A stretch of 64,000 nucleotides of DNA from Chlamydiales bacterium (GTDB taxonomy: Bacteria > Chlamydiota > Chlamydiia > Chlamydiales > JARBTQ01). Below, piece by piece: positions 15,666 through 23,928 of this stretch. Made by a program: the position numbers and the translations under genes. Every line of letters starts with the position of its first letter. Position 1 is the first letter of the stretch. Below the pieces are notes generated by a model, which was not told the origin of the DNA, ran no database searches, and saw only the letters and a list, made by a program, of their open reading frames with translations. The stretch spans positions 62,001-126,000 of the forward strand of contig JARBTQ010000004.1 in NCBI GenBank assembly GCA_029240075.1, written 5' to 3'.

Positions 15666-17675
15666 TTATTTTTGCAATAACCTTAAACTATTTAACCCTA
15701 CGACGATAGTTCCTCCCTCATGCAACAATACGGCTAACCATAAGGGAATATACCCTCCTAAAGAGGAAATGCTAGCGCCAATAATAACTAGAGTTGCTAA
15801 AATAATATTTTGTCTAACGATTGCTTTAGTTGCTTTTGCTTTCTGAATTAGCCATTTTAGCAATCCAAGGTTATCTTGCAAGAGAACAACATCTGAAACA
15901 TCGATTGCCGCAGAACTACCAACTTTGCCCATCGAAATACCAACAGTGGCTCTAGCTAAAGCTGGAGCATCATTAATTCCATCTCCAACCATGATCAACC
16001 CTGTTTTATCTGCTAGCGAAGAAACATGTTTTAATTTATCTTCAGGTCTGAGATTTCCATGAAAAGAATCAATCTTTAATTCTTTTGCTACAATTTCAGC
16101 ATTAATCTGATGATCTCCTGTAAGCATTAATAGATTCATTTTGCATTCTGATTTAAGTTCTCGCAAAATTTGGGCCATGCTAGGCCTAATTGTATCTTTA
16201 AAATAAAAGATAGCCACTTGTTGGTCGACGACTAAAATACTATTAAGCTTACCTTGATTTTCCTCTGCATGGATACTGTCGTCAATCTTCTTTATAATTT
16301 CAGGTCTTAAAAAAGTCTTAATAAAATCTAAATGGCCTATACGTATAAATATTTCTTTTCCCTTGAGTGTAAGTAAACCTTCTAAGCCAAATCCGGGGAG
16401 AGATTTTATATTTAATGTGGTATAGGAATCAATGTTATATTTTTTTGCGTAGTTAACGATAGTTTGTGCAATCGGATGTTTAGAATTAGCCTCTAAGCCG
16501 GCAGCTAATCCTATCAGTTCTTCTTGTGATAAGGCTTGAGATAGCATGGAACTAGTTTCTAAAACAAGTACAGAGTCGAGATGGAGCTCTCCAGTTGTTA
16601 GTGTTCCAGTTTTATCTAGGGCTATTGTATCACAGCTAGCTAGAGCATCTAGAGTAATTCCCCCTTTAAGCAGGATACCTTGCTTTGCAGAGATACTGAT
16701 AGCACTCAGATAGGCAACGGGCATAGCAATAATTAAGGCGCAGGGGGAAGCTGCAATCATAAAGGCCAAAGCTCTGTAAATTGCACCAGAATTTCCTAGA
16801 TAAGGGATGTTTGAGAAAAAGAAAGGTATGCTCAGAGCAAATATAATTGTCAAAATAATAATAATGATTGAATAACGCTGTAAGGCTTGATCTAGCCATC
16901 TTTGTAAATGGGGTTTTGCGTCATGAGCTCGAGTTATAAGTTCAATCATTTTGGTAAGGGTAGAATCTGCGCATGTGCGGATTACTTTTAATGTAAGAGA
17001 TCCTTCGATAGTGTGTGCCCCTGCTGGTACAGTATCTCCAACTTTTTTTGTTACAGGTACTGATTCCCCAGTTAGGTGAGCAAGATTAACAGCTGAGCTG
17101 CCAGCAATGATAGTTCCATCTAAAGGCACTATCTCACCAGCCTTTACTAAAATTTCAGATCCTAAAACTATATCTTTGATAGAGCGTTCAAGCAAAGACC
17201 CGTCTGGTTGAATTGCATATGCTTTATTTGGCGAAAGTTTATGCAGCTTACTGAGAGCGCTTCTTGCTCTAGCTGTGACAGCATCTTCCATAGCTCCAGA
17301 TAGTGCAAATAAAACGAGTAATAGAGCTCCTTCCACAGGACTTCCAATCAATACAGCTGCAAAAGCTGCGAGGGTCATAAGTACATCAAGGTCTATATGA
17401 AAATCAAGGATAGCCTCTATGGTTTCTATAATGGCAGGAACCCCTAAAATAAAATAAACCAAAAGAAGGGCTATCGTTTCTATTGGATGCGCTAGGGGGG
17501 AAAAGGAACAAATAAATGCAATCACCCATAAACTAGCCGCTGTACAGGCAGTTTTAAGTGGTAATAGATATCCCCAATGACGACTTTGTGGAGTTAAAAA
17601 AGGGCTTTTAGCTTCTTCAAAGCCAGAAGAAAGAAAATCATCGAGATAAGACTCATTAGTAGAATAGTGGGTCAT
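15666..17675 (-). CDS. zntA: P1B-type metal-transporting ATPase (ZntA-like)
   Basis: This 669-residue P-type ATPase has an actuator TGES motif near residue 198, the membrane SPC metal site (ASPCALI) near 308, the phosphorylation motif DKTGT near 352, the nucleotide-binding HP of SKHPIAQ near 390 and the hinge GDGINDAP near 560. The last membrane helix has HEGGT. SPC together with HEGGT is typical of the P1B-4 subgroup (cobalt/zinc/iron export) rather than CPC copper pumps. It has no N-terminal heavy-metal domain; about 40 unrelated residues precede the first helix. Chlamydia carry one such pump as a housekeeping gene. Expected to sit in the inner membrane and export divalent metal. Confidence 0.88.
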   Translation of the reverse strand: MTHYSTNESYLDDFLSSGFEEAKSPFLTPQSRHWGYLLPLKTACTAASLWVIAFICSFSPLAHPIETIALLLVYFILGVPAIIETIEAILDFHIDLDVLMTLAAFAAVLIGSPVEGALLLVLFALSGAMEDAVTARARSALSKLHKLSPNKAYAIQPDGSLLERSIKDIVLGSEILVKAGEIVPLDGTIIAGSSAVNLAHLTGESVPVTKKVGDTVPAGAHTIEGSLTLKVIRTCADSTLTKMIELITRAHDAKPHLQRWLDQALQRYSIIIIILTIIFALSIPFFFSNIPYLGNSGAIYRALAFMIAASPCALIIAMPVAYLSAISISAKQGILLKGGITLDALASCDTIALDKTGTLTTGELHLDSVLVLETSSMLSQALSQEELIGLAAGLEANSKHPIAQTIVNYAKKYNIDSYTTLNIKSLPGFGLEGLLTLKGKEIFIRIGHLDFIKTFLRPEIIKKIDDSIHAEENQGKLNSILVVDQQVAIFYFKDTIRPSMAQILRELKSECKMNLLMLTGDHQINAEIVAKELKIDSFHGNLRPEDKLKHVSSLADKTGLIMVGDGINDAPALARATVGISMGKVGSSAAIDVSDVVLLQDNLGLLKWLIQKAKATKAIVRQNIILATLVIIGASISSLGGYIPLWLAVLLHEGGTIVVGLNSLRLLQK

Positions 17676-17972
17676 ACTTACTCTGCTTGATTACAATAAA
17701 AAATTGCTCTTATTATGACTTCTTCTTTCTAATAAAGCAAGTTCTAGGTTTAAGAGATCTTAACAGAAAAAATAAATTAGCAAGCGGACTTTAAAATAAG
17801 GCTGAATAATTGAAAAACTGCAGTTGTCTAAATTTATTTTCGAATAAGCTTGTATAAATGCTGAAGACATTAAAACAATAAAAATAATTTTACTTTTTTT
17901 GAGAAGTTTATCTTGACTAAAAGTATTATACTTATTTTAATTCTCCTATAAAATAAAATTTAGGTACTTTTT

Positions 17973-18437
17973 ATGCTTACGCCGCTTACTGGGCTTTCTA
18001 ACCCAAATGATTGTCCTCAATTAAAAAATGAAAATGAAAGCTCTTATTGGGCTCAGCTAAAACGCTCTGTAACTTGGATTAAAAAACCAGAAGGCATTAT
18101 TAATGCTGTTAGAGGTTATAACGCTTTAGTTGCTACATCTGTACTAGCAAGCTATATTTTTGCAACAGGGGATGTTTCTGCAAAAGAATATTTATTTGAT
18201 GTGGCTGTCCATGTTTCACAAGCTTATCTAGCTGCAAATGCTTCTGAAAATCAAAAAATCATTGTAGGGGGAATAAATGTAGCTCGTATAACGGCTATTA
18301 TGGGACACTGTATATTACAAGATTCAACAATTCCTTCAGCACTCAATTTCACTGATATTATAAATCATGGAATTAACCTCCTAGCTTTAATTACAGTTTA
18401 TGATCAAGTAGATGGTTTAACCAAAAAGAAAAGCTAG
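17973..18437 (+). CDS. Unknown 154-residue protein
   Basis: No family recognised. The first 45 residues are polar; the middle and C-terminal parts hold moderately hydrophobic helices (about 47-62, 85-110 and 127-145), which may be amphipathic or weak membrane segments. The N-terminal stretch with several Asn, Glu and Ser residues could be a secretion signal, as in many chlamydial type III substrates, but nothing proves it. It stands alone between long intergenic regions and is followed by a clear terminator. Confidence 0.6.
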   Translation: MLTPLTGLSNPNDCPQLKNENESSYWAQLKRSVTWIKKPEGIINAVRGYNALVATSVLASYIFATGDVSAKEYLFDVAVHVSQAYLAANASENQKIIVGGINVARITAIMGHCILQDSTIPSALNFTDIINHGINLLALITVYDQVDGLTKKKS

Positions 18438-18747
18438 TCTCCAAGCTTTTTTTATAATGGCCCCTTCACAATAGAAGCATGCAGATCTTACTTTTTGTAA
18501 GGTCTGTCTTTCTCTTTATCTATTATTTTCTTATTTTCATTTAATCATAGTGCATCCTATAATTTTAGCGTGGGCAGTTTGAAGATTGCCTAAAAATATA
18601 TTTCTTTTACGGGAAATTCCAGCATTCTAAGGTCTATTAGGACTTCCAAAGATAAGGCTTGGAAAGAGATTCTTTGCAAACTGGTCTGGATTCCTATAGT
18701 CCCTGTCAAAAAATGATCCATAACTTTCTTATTTATAGGAGATAGAT
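18438..18747. other. Intergenic region with terminator
   Basis: These 310 bases contain a hairpin at 18482-18506 (10-bp stem with one G-U pair, five-T loop, T-rich tail) 45 bases after the unknown gene. The rest is AT-rich and holds no gene that I can support. A TAGGAGATAGAT ribosome site precedes the next ATG at 18748. Confidence 0.45.
18482..18517 (+). terminator. Rho-independent terminator
   Basis: CAGATCTTAC (18482-18491), five T, GTAAGGTCTG (18497-18506), then TCTTTCTCTTT. It fits termination of the 154-residue gene ending at 18437. Confidence 0.6.
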
Positions 18748-19350
18748 ATGACATCTACAATAACAACATCATTGGGACAATTTGATTTACATTGGAATCG
18801 AATTGAAGACTTAGATGCAGCAAAGGAGCTTGTAATATGTGCTGGGCAACAGGAATATAATAATGCTCCTATTGAATGGCGAAATTCCCATGATCAAAAA
18901 GCTGCAGAAGATAAGTTAAATGCTTGGTATGATCGCACAGTTAAAACTTTAAAGTCATTTTTGAGTTTACCGCTTGAAAATAGACCTGCATGCTGGCTTA
19001 CAGCACAAAAGATGGATGAGAAATCTAGTCCTATAATTGCTTGTACTGTGCTAGAATATGAAAAAGAGAAAAGTATACTTGAAGTTGCGGAGTGGTTTTT
19101 CGATCAAGATAAGGTACCTTCCCACGATGAATTTCATGAGCAGTTCTTTGAACGTATTATAAACTATTATCCAAAATCTGCTTTAGTAAATATAGAAGTA
19201 CGTAAAATCAATCAGGCAAAAAGTCAATTTCTACTAAGAGCTGGTTTCGTAAAAAGTAATTTTCAAAGCGATGAGATTAGGTCAATGCCAGAAGAAAGAG
19301 GGGATTGGCAAGGGTATACTCATTTCCATCCAGATCAATTAAAAGCTTAG
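18748..19350 (+). CDS. GNAT-like acetyltransferase family protein (putative)
   Basis: This 200-residue soluble protein has the general GNAT layout: an N-terminal helix-rich segment, strands near residues 85-115, and a late segment IEVRKINQAKSQFLLRAGF near 151-169 that matches the N-x-x-A...x-x-GF pattern found at the end of GNAT domains. The acetyl-CoA-binding R/Q-x-x-G-x-G/A loop is not obvious, so binding could be altered. It is a stand-alone gene with a good ribosome site (TAGGAGA). The substrate cannot be predicted. Confidence 0.45.
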   Translation: MTSTITTSLGQFDLHWNRIEDLDAAKELVICAGQQEYNNAPIEWRNSHDQKAAEDKLNAWYDRTVKTLKSFLSLPLENRPACWLTAQKMDEKSSPIIACTVLEYEKEKSILEVAEWFFDQDKVPSHDEFHEQFFERIINYYPKSALVNIEVRKINQAKSQFLLRAGFVKSNFQSDEIRSMPEERGDWQGYTHFHPDQLKA

Positions 19351-19427
19351 TTTTGAAGAGTAGCTTTTTTTGAAACTTGTTCTACATAGATTTATTGAGT
19401 CATCGATACTTAAGGAGCGAACAAGAC

Positions 19428-20048
19428 TTAATGGATCCAAGAACAGATAGGGCACTTAGAAAAATCGTGCCCTCTTGCTGGACAGTATTGCCTGGCAAAA
19501 TGGATGATTTGTAAATGTAGCTTGTTCCAATTTTTCTGAGGGAATAACTCTTTCAGATCCTTTTCCGTCTGTACTACATTTTTTCCATCACTTAATTTCC
19601 ATCTTTGTGCACAGCGATGAATATGGGTATCTACGGGAAATGCGGGGATACCAAAGGCTTGTGACATAACTACAGAAGCTGTCTTATGTCCTACACCTGG
19701 GAACTTCTCCAATTCTTCAAAAGAAGATGGAACTTTGCCCTCGTGCTGCTCTAATAACATCTCCGATAGCCTCCATATGGCTTGCGATTTTGCAGAGGAG
19801 AGGCCACAAGGGCGAATGATAAACTGAATCTCCTCAATGGAATGTTTTACCATCTTTGCGGGACTATCTGCCAGAGCAAATAGCTGAAGTGTTACTTGAT
19901 TGACTCTGGCATCAGTACATTGTGCAGAGAGTAACACGGCAATGAGCAGCGTATAGGGATCTATATGGTTTAAGGGAATAGCTGGGTCAGGATATAATTG
20001 ATCCAATATAGACTGAATTTTTCTTGCTCGTTCTTTCTTCTTTGACAT
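19428..20048 (-). CDS. nth: Endonuclease III (DNA glycosylase/AP lyase)
   Basis: This 206-residue base-excision repair enzyme removes oxidised pyrimidines. The helix-hairpin-helix is at LEKFPGVGHKTA near residues 108-119, including the catalytic Lys in GHKTA, and the catalytic Asp lies in FPVDTHIHR near 136. The C-terminal iron-sulphur loop departs from the standard C-x6-C-x2-C-x5-C: it reads C-x9-C-x2-C and the protein ends four residues later. This may be a lineage variant without a normal 4Fe-4S cluster. Adjacent ruvA is another DNA-repair gene on the same strand. Confidence 0.92.
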   Translation of the reverse strand: MSKKKERARKIQSILDQLYPDPAIPLNHIDPYTLLIAVLLSAQCTDARVNQVTLQLFALADSPAKMVKHSIEEIQFIIRPCGLSSAKSQAIWRLSEMLLEQHEGKVPSSFEELEKFPGVGHKTASVVMSQAFGIPAFPVDTHIHRCAQRWKLSDGKNVVQTEKDLKELFPQKNWNKLHLQIIHFARQYCPARGHDFSKCPICSWIH

Positions 20049-20302
20049 ATTAACTTCTTTTTACATAAGGGGTAAGATAGGTATAAGAAAAAAACGCAAT
20101 CAGAGTGTTAGAGCAGCTAATACCTCTTTTTAAAGCATGGATTATTTTTGATAAGCAAGAGGAAGTTGAAATTTTGTTTCTATGAGTGATGCAAAGTTTA
20201 ACACTTAATAAAAAAAGGATTTTCCTTAATGTTTGCATAAAAGAATTAGCTTGCATAGTCAGCCATTATAATAGACTTATACACTCTAAAACCTACTTCT
20301 CA

Positions 20303-20908
20303 TTAAATTTCTCTTAAAGCATGTGTAATGACTAAAGTCAGATCTGGGCTTTCAGGTAAATTTTTTAAAGCTTTCTTAATAGCCTGTTGAGCTGTTTGTT
20401 GATTATAGCCCAAATTAATTAAAACACTCATAGCATCTTTAATGGTCGCTTCATTAGGGTTAAGAGAAGCAGTCAAGCCCCCTTGACTCATTGTAGAATG
20501 GCTAGAATTAGGTAACTTATCTTTTAGCTCCAATAAAAGACGTTGTGCTGTCTTCTTCCCTATTCCAGGAACTTTAGCTAAAATTGCATCATTCTCAGCA
20601 GTAATAGCTTCTTCCAATTGTTGTAAAGAAAGGTAACTTAAAAGAGCTAAAGCTGTTTTTGGCCCAACACCAGAGATTGTAATTAAAATTTCAAAAACTT
20701 GCCGTTCTTCACTACTTAAAAATCCATAGACTTGCTGATCTGTTTCGCGTGTAACAACGCTTACATATAGAATTACCACTTCGCCTGGGGTAGGAAATAA
20801 CCCCAGGGAGTTAAGAGGAACATGGATCCGGTAACCTAACGCTCCAGTATCCACTATTGCAAGTCCTAATTTAAGTGAAACAAGTTTGCCTCTAATAAAA
20901 TCAAGCAT
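20303..20908 (-). CDS. ruvA: Holliday junction branch migration protein RuvA
   Basis: This 201-residue protein has the three RuvA domains: an N-terminal OB fold (about 1-62, MLDFIRGKLVS at the start), two helix-hairpin-helix motifs (ISGVGPKTA near 77 and VPGIGKKTAQRL near 111), and a C-terminal UBA-like domain (about 148-200) that contacts RuvB. RuvA forms tetramers on Holliday junctions and recruits RuvB. Length matches the family. It lies 22 bases downstream of the MORN-repeat gene stop and could be cotranscribed with it. RuvB and RuvC are not in the window. Confidence 0.95.
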   Translation of the reverse strand: MLDFIRGKLVSLKLGLAIVDTGALGYRIHVPLNSLGLFPTPGEVVILYVSVVTRETDQQVYGFLSSEERQVFEILITISGVGPKTALALLSYLSLQQLEEAITAENDAILAKVPGIGKKTAQRLLLELKDKLPNSSHSTMSQGGLTASLNPNEATIKDAMSVLINLGYNQQTAQQAIKKALKNLPESPDLTLVITHALREI

Positions 20909-20930
20909 ATTCCTACAACCCTACAACCAT

Positions 20931-23564
20931 TTAAGAGATTTTTTTTCCGTGATCATATTTCTGTACTGTAATCTGTCCTTCCTGGTCATAGGTCTTTTTG
21001 GTGCCGTGTAATTGGTCATTTACATAGGTCTGTATTACTTGCGGACGTCCATCATCGTAAAATTTATTAAATTTACCATGGCGTAGTCCATGTTCATATT
21101 CCCCTTCGAAGATAAGTACACTTCGATTATTCCATATTTTGGCTGTTCCATGTAATTTATCGTGGTAGTAAGGATGAATACTAGCAATATCTCCGTTAGA
21201 AAAGAATGTTCGCTCTTCTCCCTCTTTCATATCAGCAACATAATCTATTTGCTTAGAAATACTCGCGTCAGGAAAGTATTCTAGTGTAGGTCCATTTTTT
21301 TTATCGTCTTTAAACTCGATGGTGCTTGCCAAGCGCCCTTCTGGGGTATAGATAGAAGTTAGACCGTTTCTTAAGCCTTTTGTGTAAAAGCTACTAATGA
21401 TTTTAACACCTTTTTCATTATATTCGCTCTCTTCCCCCTCTAAAAACCCCTCTACAAAGGTGCGCTCTAAAGCTTTGACTTTTCCTAAATCAGGATCTTT
21501 TGGATAGAATACTTGTTGTAATCCATGTAGCTTATTGTGATGATAATGTGAAATCTCTTCAAGTCCTTCCTCGACGTCTAACGTGAAGTATTCCCCCTCT
21601 AACAGGCCATGAACATAATTGCAACTCTGTAAGAGTAACCCCTCTTCATCCCAGATATCTTTTTTACCGTGTAGCTTTCCTTCGGAGTAAGCAATAAAAA
21701 TATGTTTGTTACCATTTAAATGAAAAATCTTTTGTTTCCCATGAAATTGGCCATCTTTGTAGTGGTAAATAGATGCTATTTTTTGTAATTCAGCATCACC
21801 TGTAGGTTCAGGATAATACTCATAATGGGTACCAATTGGTGTACCATCGTGATAAATTTGAGTTTGGTGGGGGAGACCATTTTCAAACCATGTACGTCGC
21901 TCACCATCTAATTGGCCTTGTTCATTGTAAGAAATTTGGCTTCTACGATTTCCACTGGAATAAAATTTCTCCTCTCTACCCGCTGCTTTTCCTTGATAGA
22001 AGGTTCCTATATGTTTGGGAATATTATTCTCATGCCAAAGTTCATAAGGACCATCAAGTAGATCGTTAACGTAATGAGCTTGAAGTATGAGGTCTTCTTT
22101 ATCGTTCCACTCTCTTTCCCATCCCTCTTTTTTACCGAGCTTGTAGGTGATTTCATGCTTCAAAGCGCCAGATTCAAACCATTCAACCTGTATACCATCG
22201 AGAATTCCTTCTTTGTGATTCTGTGTGTTTTTAAGGTTCTCATTGCTATACCATTCTTTACTTTCGCCATCTTTATGACCTGCTTTAAGATAGATTTCAG
22301 CAGCAAGTACCCCGTTTTCATACCACTCTTGATAAAGGCCATCTTTTTTATGCCCTTTGTAGTGAGCCACTATTTTGGTTTGCCCATGGGAATAATACTC
22401 TTTTTGCTCCCCTTGAAGTTCACCTTTATTGTACTGGTAATCATATCTAAGCTGGCCGTTGGGGTGCCAAGAGCGATAGTGACCTTGATAATGACCTTTG
22501 TCTAGAGAGTACTCTGCTATAATTTGCCCTTTTTCATCAAATTCCCGTATCGGCTCTAGAAGCTTTCCTTTATTATCATAATTAGCTGAATAGATGACAG
22601 AGCCTTTATCTCCTTTTAAATAATGTTTACCTATAGCTACCCCTTGTTGAAAGACTCCTTGCCCCTGAATAGAGCCATTGGGATAAAAATAAGTTTCTGT
22701 ACCATGTTTCTGGCCATTTAAGTAACTTACTTTATAACTTTCTTTGCCATTAGGATGATATTTCAAATGCAGCCTGGCAGGGGTTCCGTGGTAAAAGTCT
22801 TGAGTCTCTTGCAAAGAGTGATCTTCATAGTATTTAATCACAGCAGGATTGCCTTTTTCTCCATGAAGTAATCCGTCACGGTAATAAAGCACAGACTTTT
22901 GAGCTCCGTTTTCATACCAAGTATATTCGGTACCGTTGATTACTCCATTTTTATAAGGAGTAATCGAAGCCTGAGTTCTATTAGGATAATAACGAATAAG
23001 GTCACCGACTAGCTTTCCGTTCTTATAAATAGCATTTTCAGCTAGTTGGCCATCTTCAAAAAATTTCTCAAGTTTTCCATGTAAGGCACCTTGGTTCATG
23101 CTGTAGCTAGTTGCTATTTGACCATTAGAATAATAAGTTTTTATTGGGCCATGTAGTATACCATGGTCATATAATTCAATGGTGACAGGTTTGCCATAAG
23201 TACTGTACTTGATCGTTACTCCATGTGGAATCAGCTCATTTTTATTGTGCTTTTCTGTGTAGAGTTCGTAAGGGAGTAAATCTGTTTCTTGTTTTGGGAC
23301 TTCATTACTGTAAAAATCAACTTTTTTAACAGGATATTGCTGTCCGTCGGGTCCAAGAACATAGAAAATGATTTGCGCAGGGGAGCTGTTTTTATAGGTA
23401 CGTGTAATTTGAAAATGCCAATCAGGTTTTTGAACTTGGAGGTGATTTACCACAGGAATGATACTCTCTATTTCCATATCTTTGTCAGTATCAGAGGTCG
23501 CATTTAAGATAGGAGTAATTAGCATTGTAGTAAAAAGCATGGAAAACAAAAAGGCGTTTCTCAT
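20931..23564 (-). CDS. Large secreted MORN/YwqK-like repeat protein
   Basis: This 877-residue protein starts with a signal peptide (about residues 1-22, MRNAFLFSMLFTTMLI) and then carries about 30 copies of a 20-25-residue repeat of the MORN_2/YwqK type, with cores such as YHNGQ/YENGV, W/YYxNG and GKxHG/GxLHG. These repeats form beta-hairpin ribbons. Bacterial YwqK-type proteins are often labelled antitoxin-like, but no partner toxin is next to this gene, so I would not use that label. Secretion to the periplasm or surface is likely. The glycine/tyrosine repeats resemble those of MORN proteins that contact membranes in eukaryotes, so a host-interface role is possible. Confidence 0.85.
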   Translation of the reverse strand: MRNAFLFSMLFTTMLITPILNATSDTDKDMEIESIIPVVNHLQVQKPDWHFQITRTYKNSSPAQIIFYVLGPDGQQYPVKKVDFYSNEVPKQETDLLPYELYTEKHNKNELIPHGVTIKYSTYGKPVTIELYDHGILHGPIKTYYSNGQIATSYSMNQGALHGKLEKFFEDGQLAENAIYKNGKLVGDLIRYYPNRTQASITPYKNGVINGTEYTWYENGAQKSVLYYRDGLLHGEKGNPAVIKYYEDHSLQETQDFYHGTPARLHLKYHPNGKESYKVSYLNGQKHGTETYFYPNGSIQGQGVFQQGVAIGKHYLKGDKGSVIYSANYDNKGKLLEPIREFDEKGQIIAEYSLDKGHYQGHYRSWHPNGQLRYDYQYNKGELQGEQKEYYSHGQTKIVAHYKGHKKDGLYQEWYENGVLAAEIYLKAGHKDGESKEWYSNENLKNTQNHKEGILDGIQVEWFESGALKHEITYKLGKKEGWEREWNDKEDLILQAHYVNDLLDGPYELWHENNIPKHIGTFYQGKAAGREEKFYSSGNRRSQISYNEQGQLDGERRTWFENGLPHQTQIYHDGTPIGTHYEYYPEPTGDAELQKIASIYHYKDGQFHGKQKIFHLNGNKHIFIAYSEGKLHGKKDIWDEEGLLLQSCNYVHGLLEGEYFTLDVEEGLEEISHYHHNKLHGLQQVFYPKDPDLGKVKALERTFVEGFLEGEESEYNEKGVKIISSFYTKGLRNGLTSIYTPEGRLASTIEFKDDKKNGPTLEYFPDASISKQIDYVADMKEGEERTFFSNGDIASIHPYYHDKLHGTAKIWNNRSVLIFEGEYEHGLRHGKFNKFYDDGRPQVIQTYVNDQLHGTKKTYDQEGQITVQKYDHGKKIS

Positions 23565-23928
23565 TAAAGCACCGATGTTAAATAGAAAAATTATTTTGAT
23601 ATTTAAAAGACTAATGAATCTTTGAAAATATCATAAATAAATCTTTAACTCAAGTAACAGTTCTACCATCGATGCCGTTACATACATATTCTAGTAAAGA
23701 ATTTTCTAAGCTTTATTATGCAACAAGGCTTTTACTTTTCATGGGGCACTCTCTTCTTGTGGTTTCGCAGCCTTAGAGTTTGCCCCTCTTTCTTTTTTAT
23801 CTCAACATTTTCTACAAAAACTCAAAAAAAACAGCCATATGCATAATTCTTATCAGAGTATTTATGCAACAAGGCCAGTATACATAGCCCTTAATACTTT
23901 ATGCAGGCTTGAAAACGTCTTTTCCTAG
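23565..23928. other. Intergenic region with repeat relics
   Basis: These 364 bases contain the 14-base direct repeat TTATGCAACAAGGC at 23716-23729 and 23862-23875, and a 48-base segment (23776-23823) that recurs in degenerate form at 34733-34780 on the other side of the 10-kb gene. TTGTTGCATAA-like ends are common in IS5-type elements, so this may be a decayed insertion sequence. No intact transposase frame is present. Confidence 0.4.
23776..23823 (+). repeat. Degenerate direct repeat, left copy flanking the giant gene
   Basis: AGTTTGCCCC, a short T/C-rich tract, then ATCTCAACATTTTCT and ACAAAA. The same order recurs at 34733-34780 in the same orientation, with small gaps. Confidence 0.55.

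Noticed and set aside
20050-20256. 68-codon minus-strand frame between nth and ruvA
   Set aside because: No ribosome site, no recognisable domain and an AT-driven Lys/Ser/Leu composition. It does not overlap a gene, so it is not fully excluded.
22074-22505. 143-codon plus-strand frame inside the MORN gene
   Set aside because: Antisense shadow: the repeat codons of the MORN gene read as a hydrophobic frame on the other strand.
20931-23564. Labelling the MORN/YwqK protein as an antitoxin
   Set aside because: The label comes from database naming; no toxin gene is adjacent and the protein carries a signal peptide.
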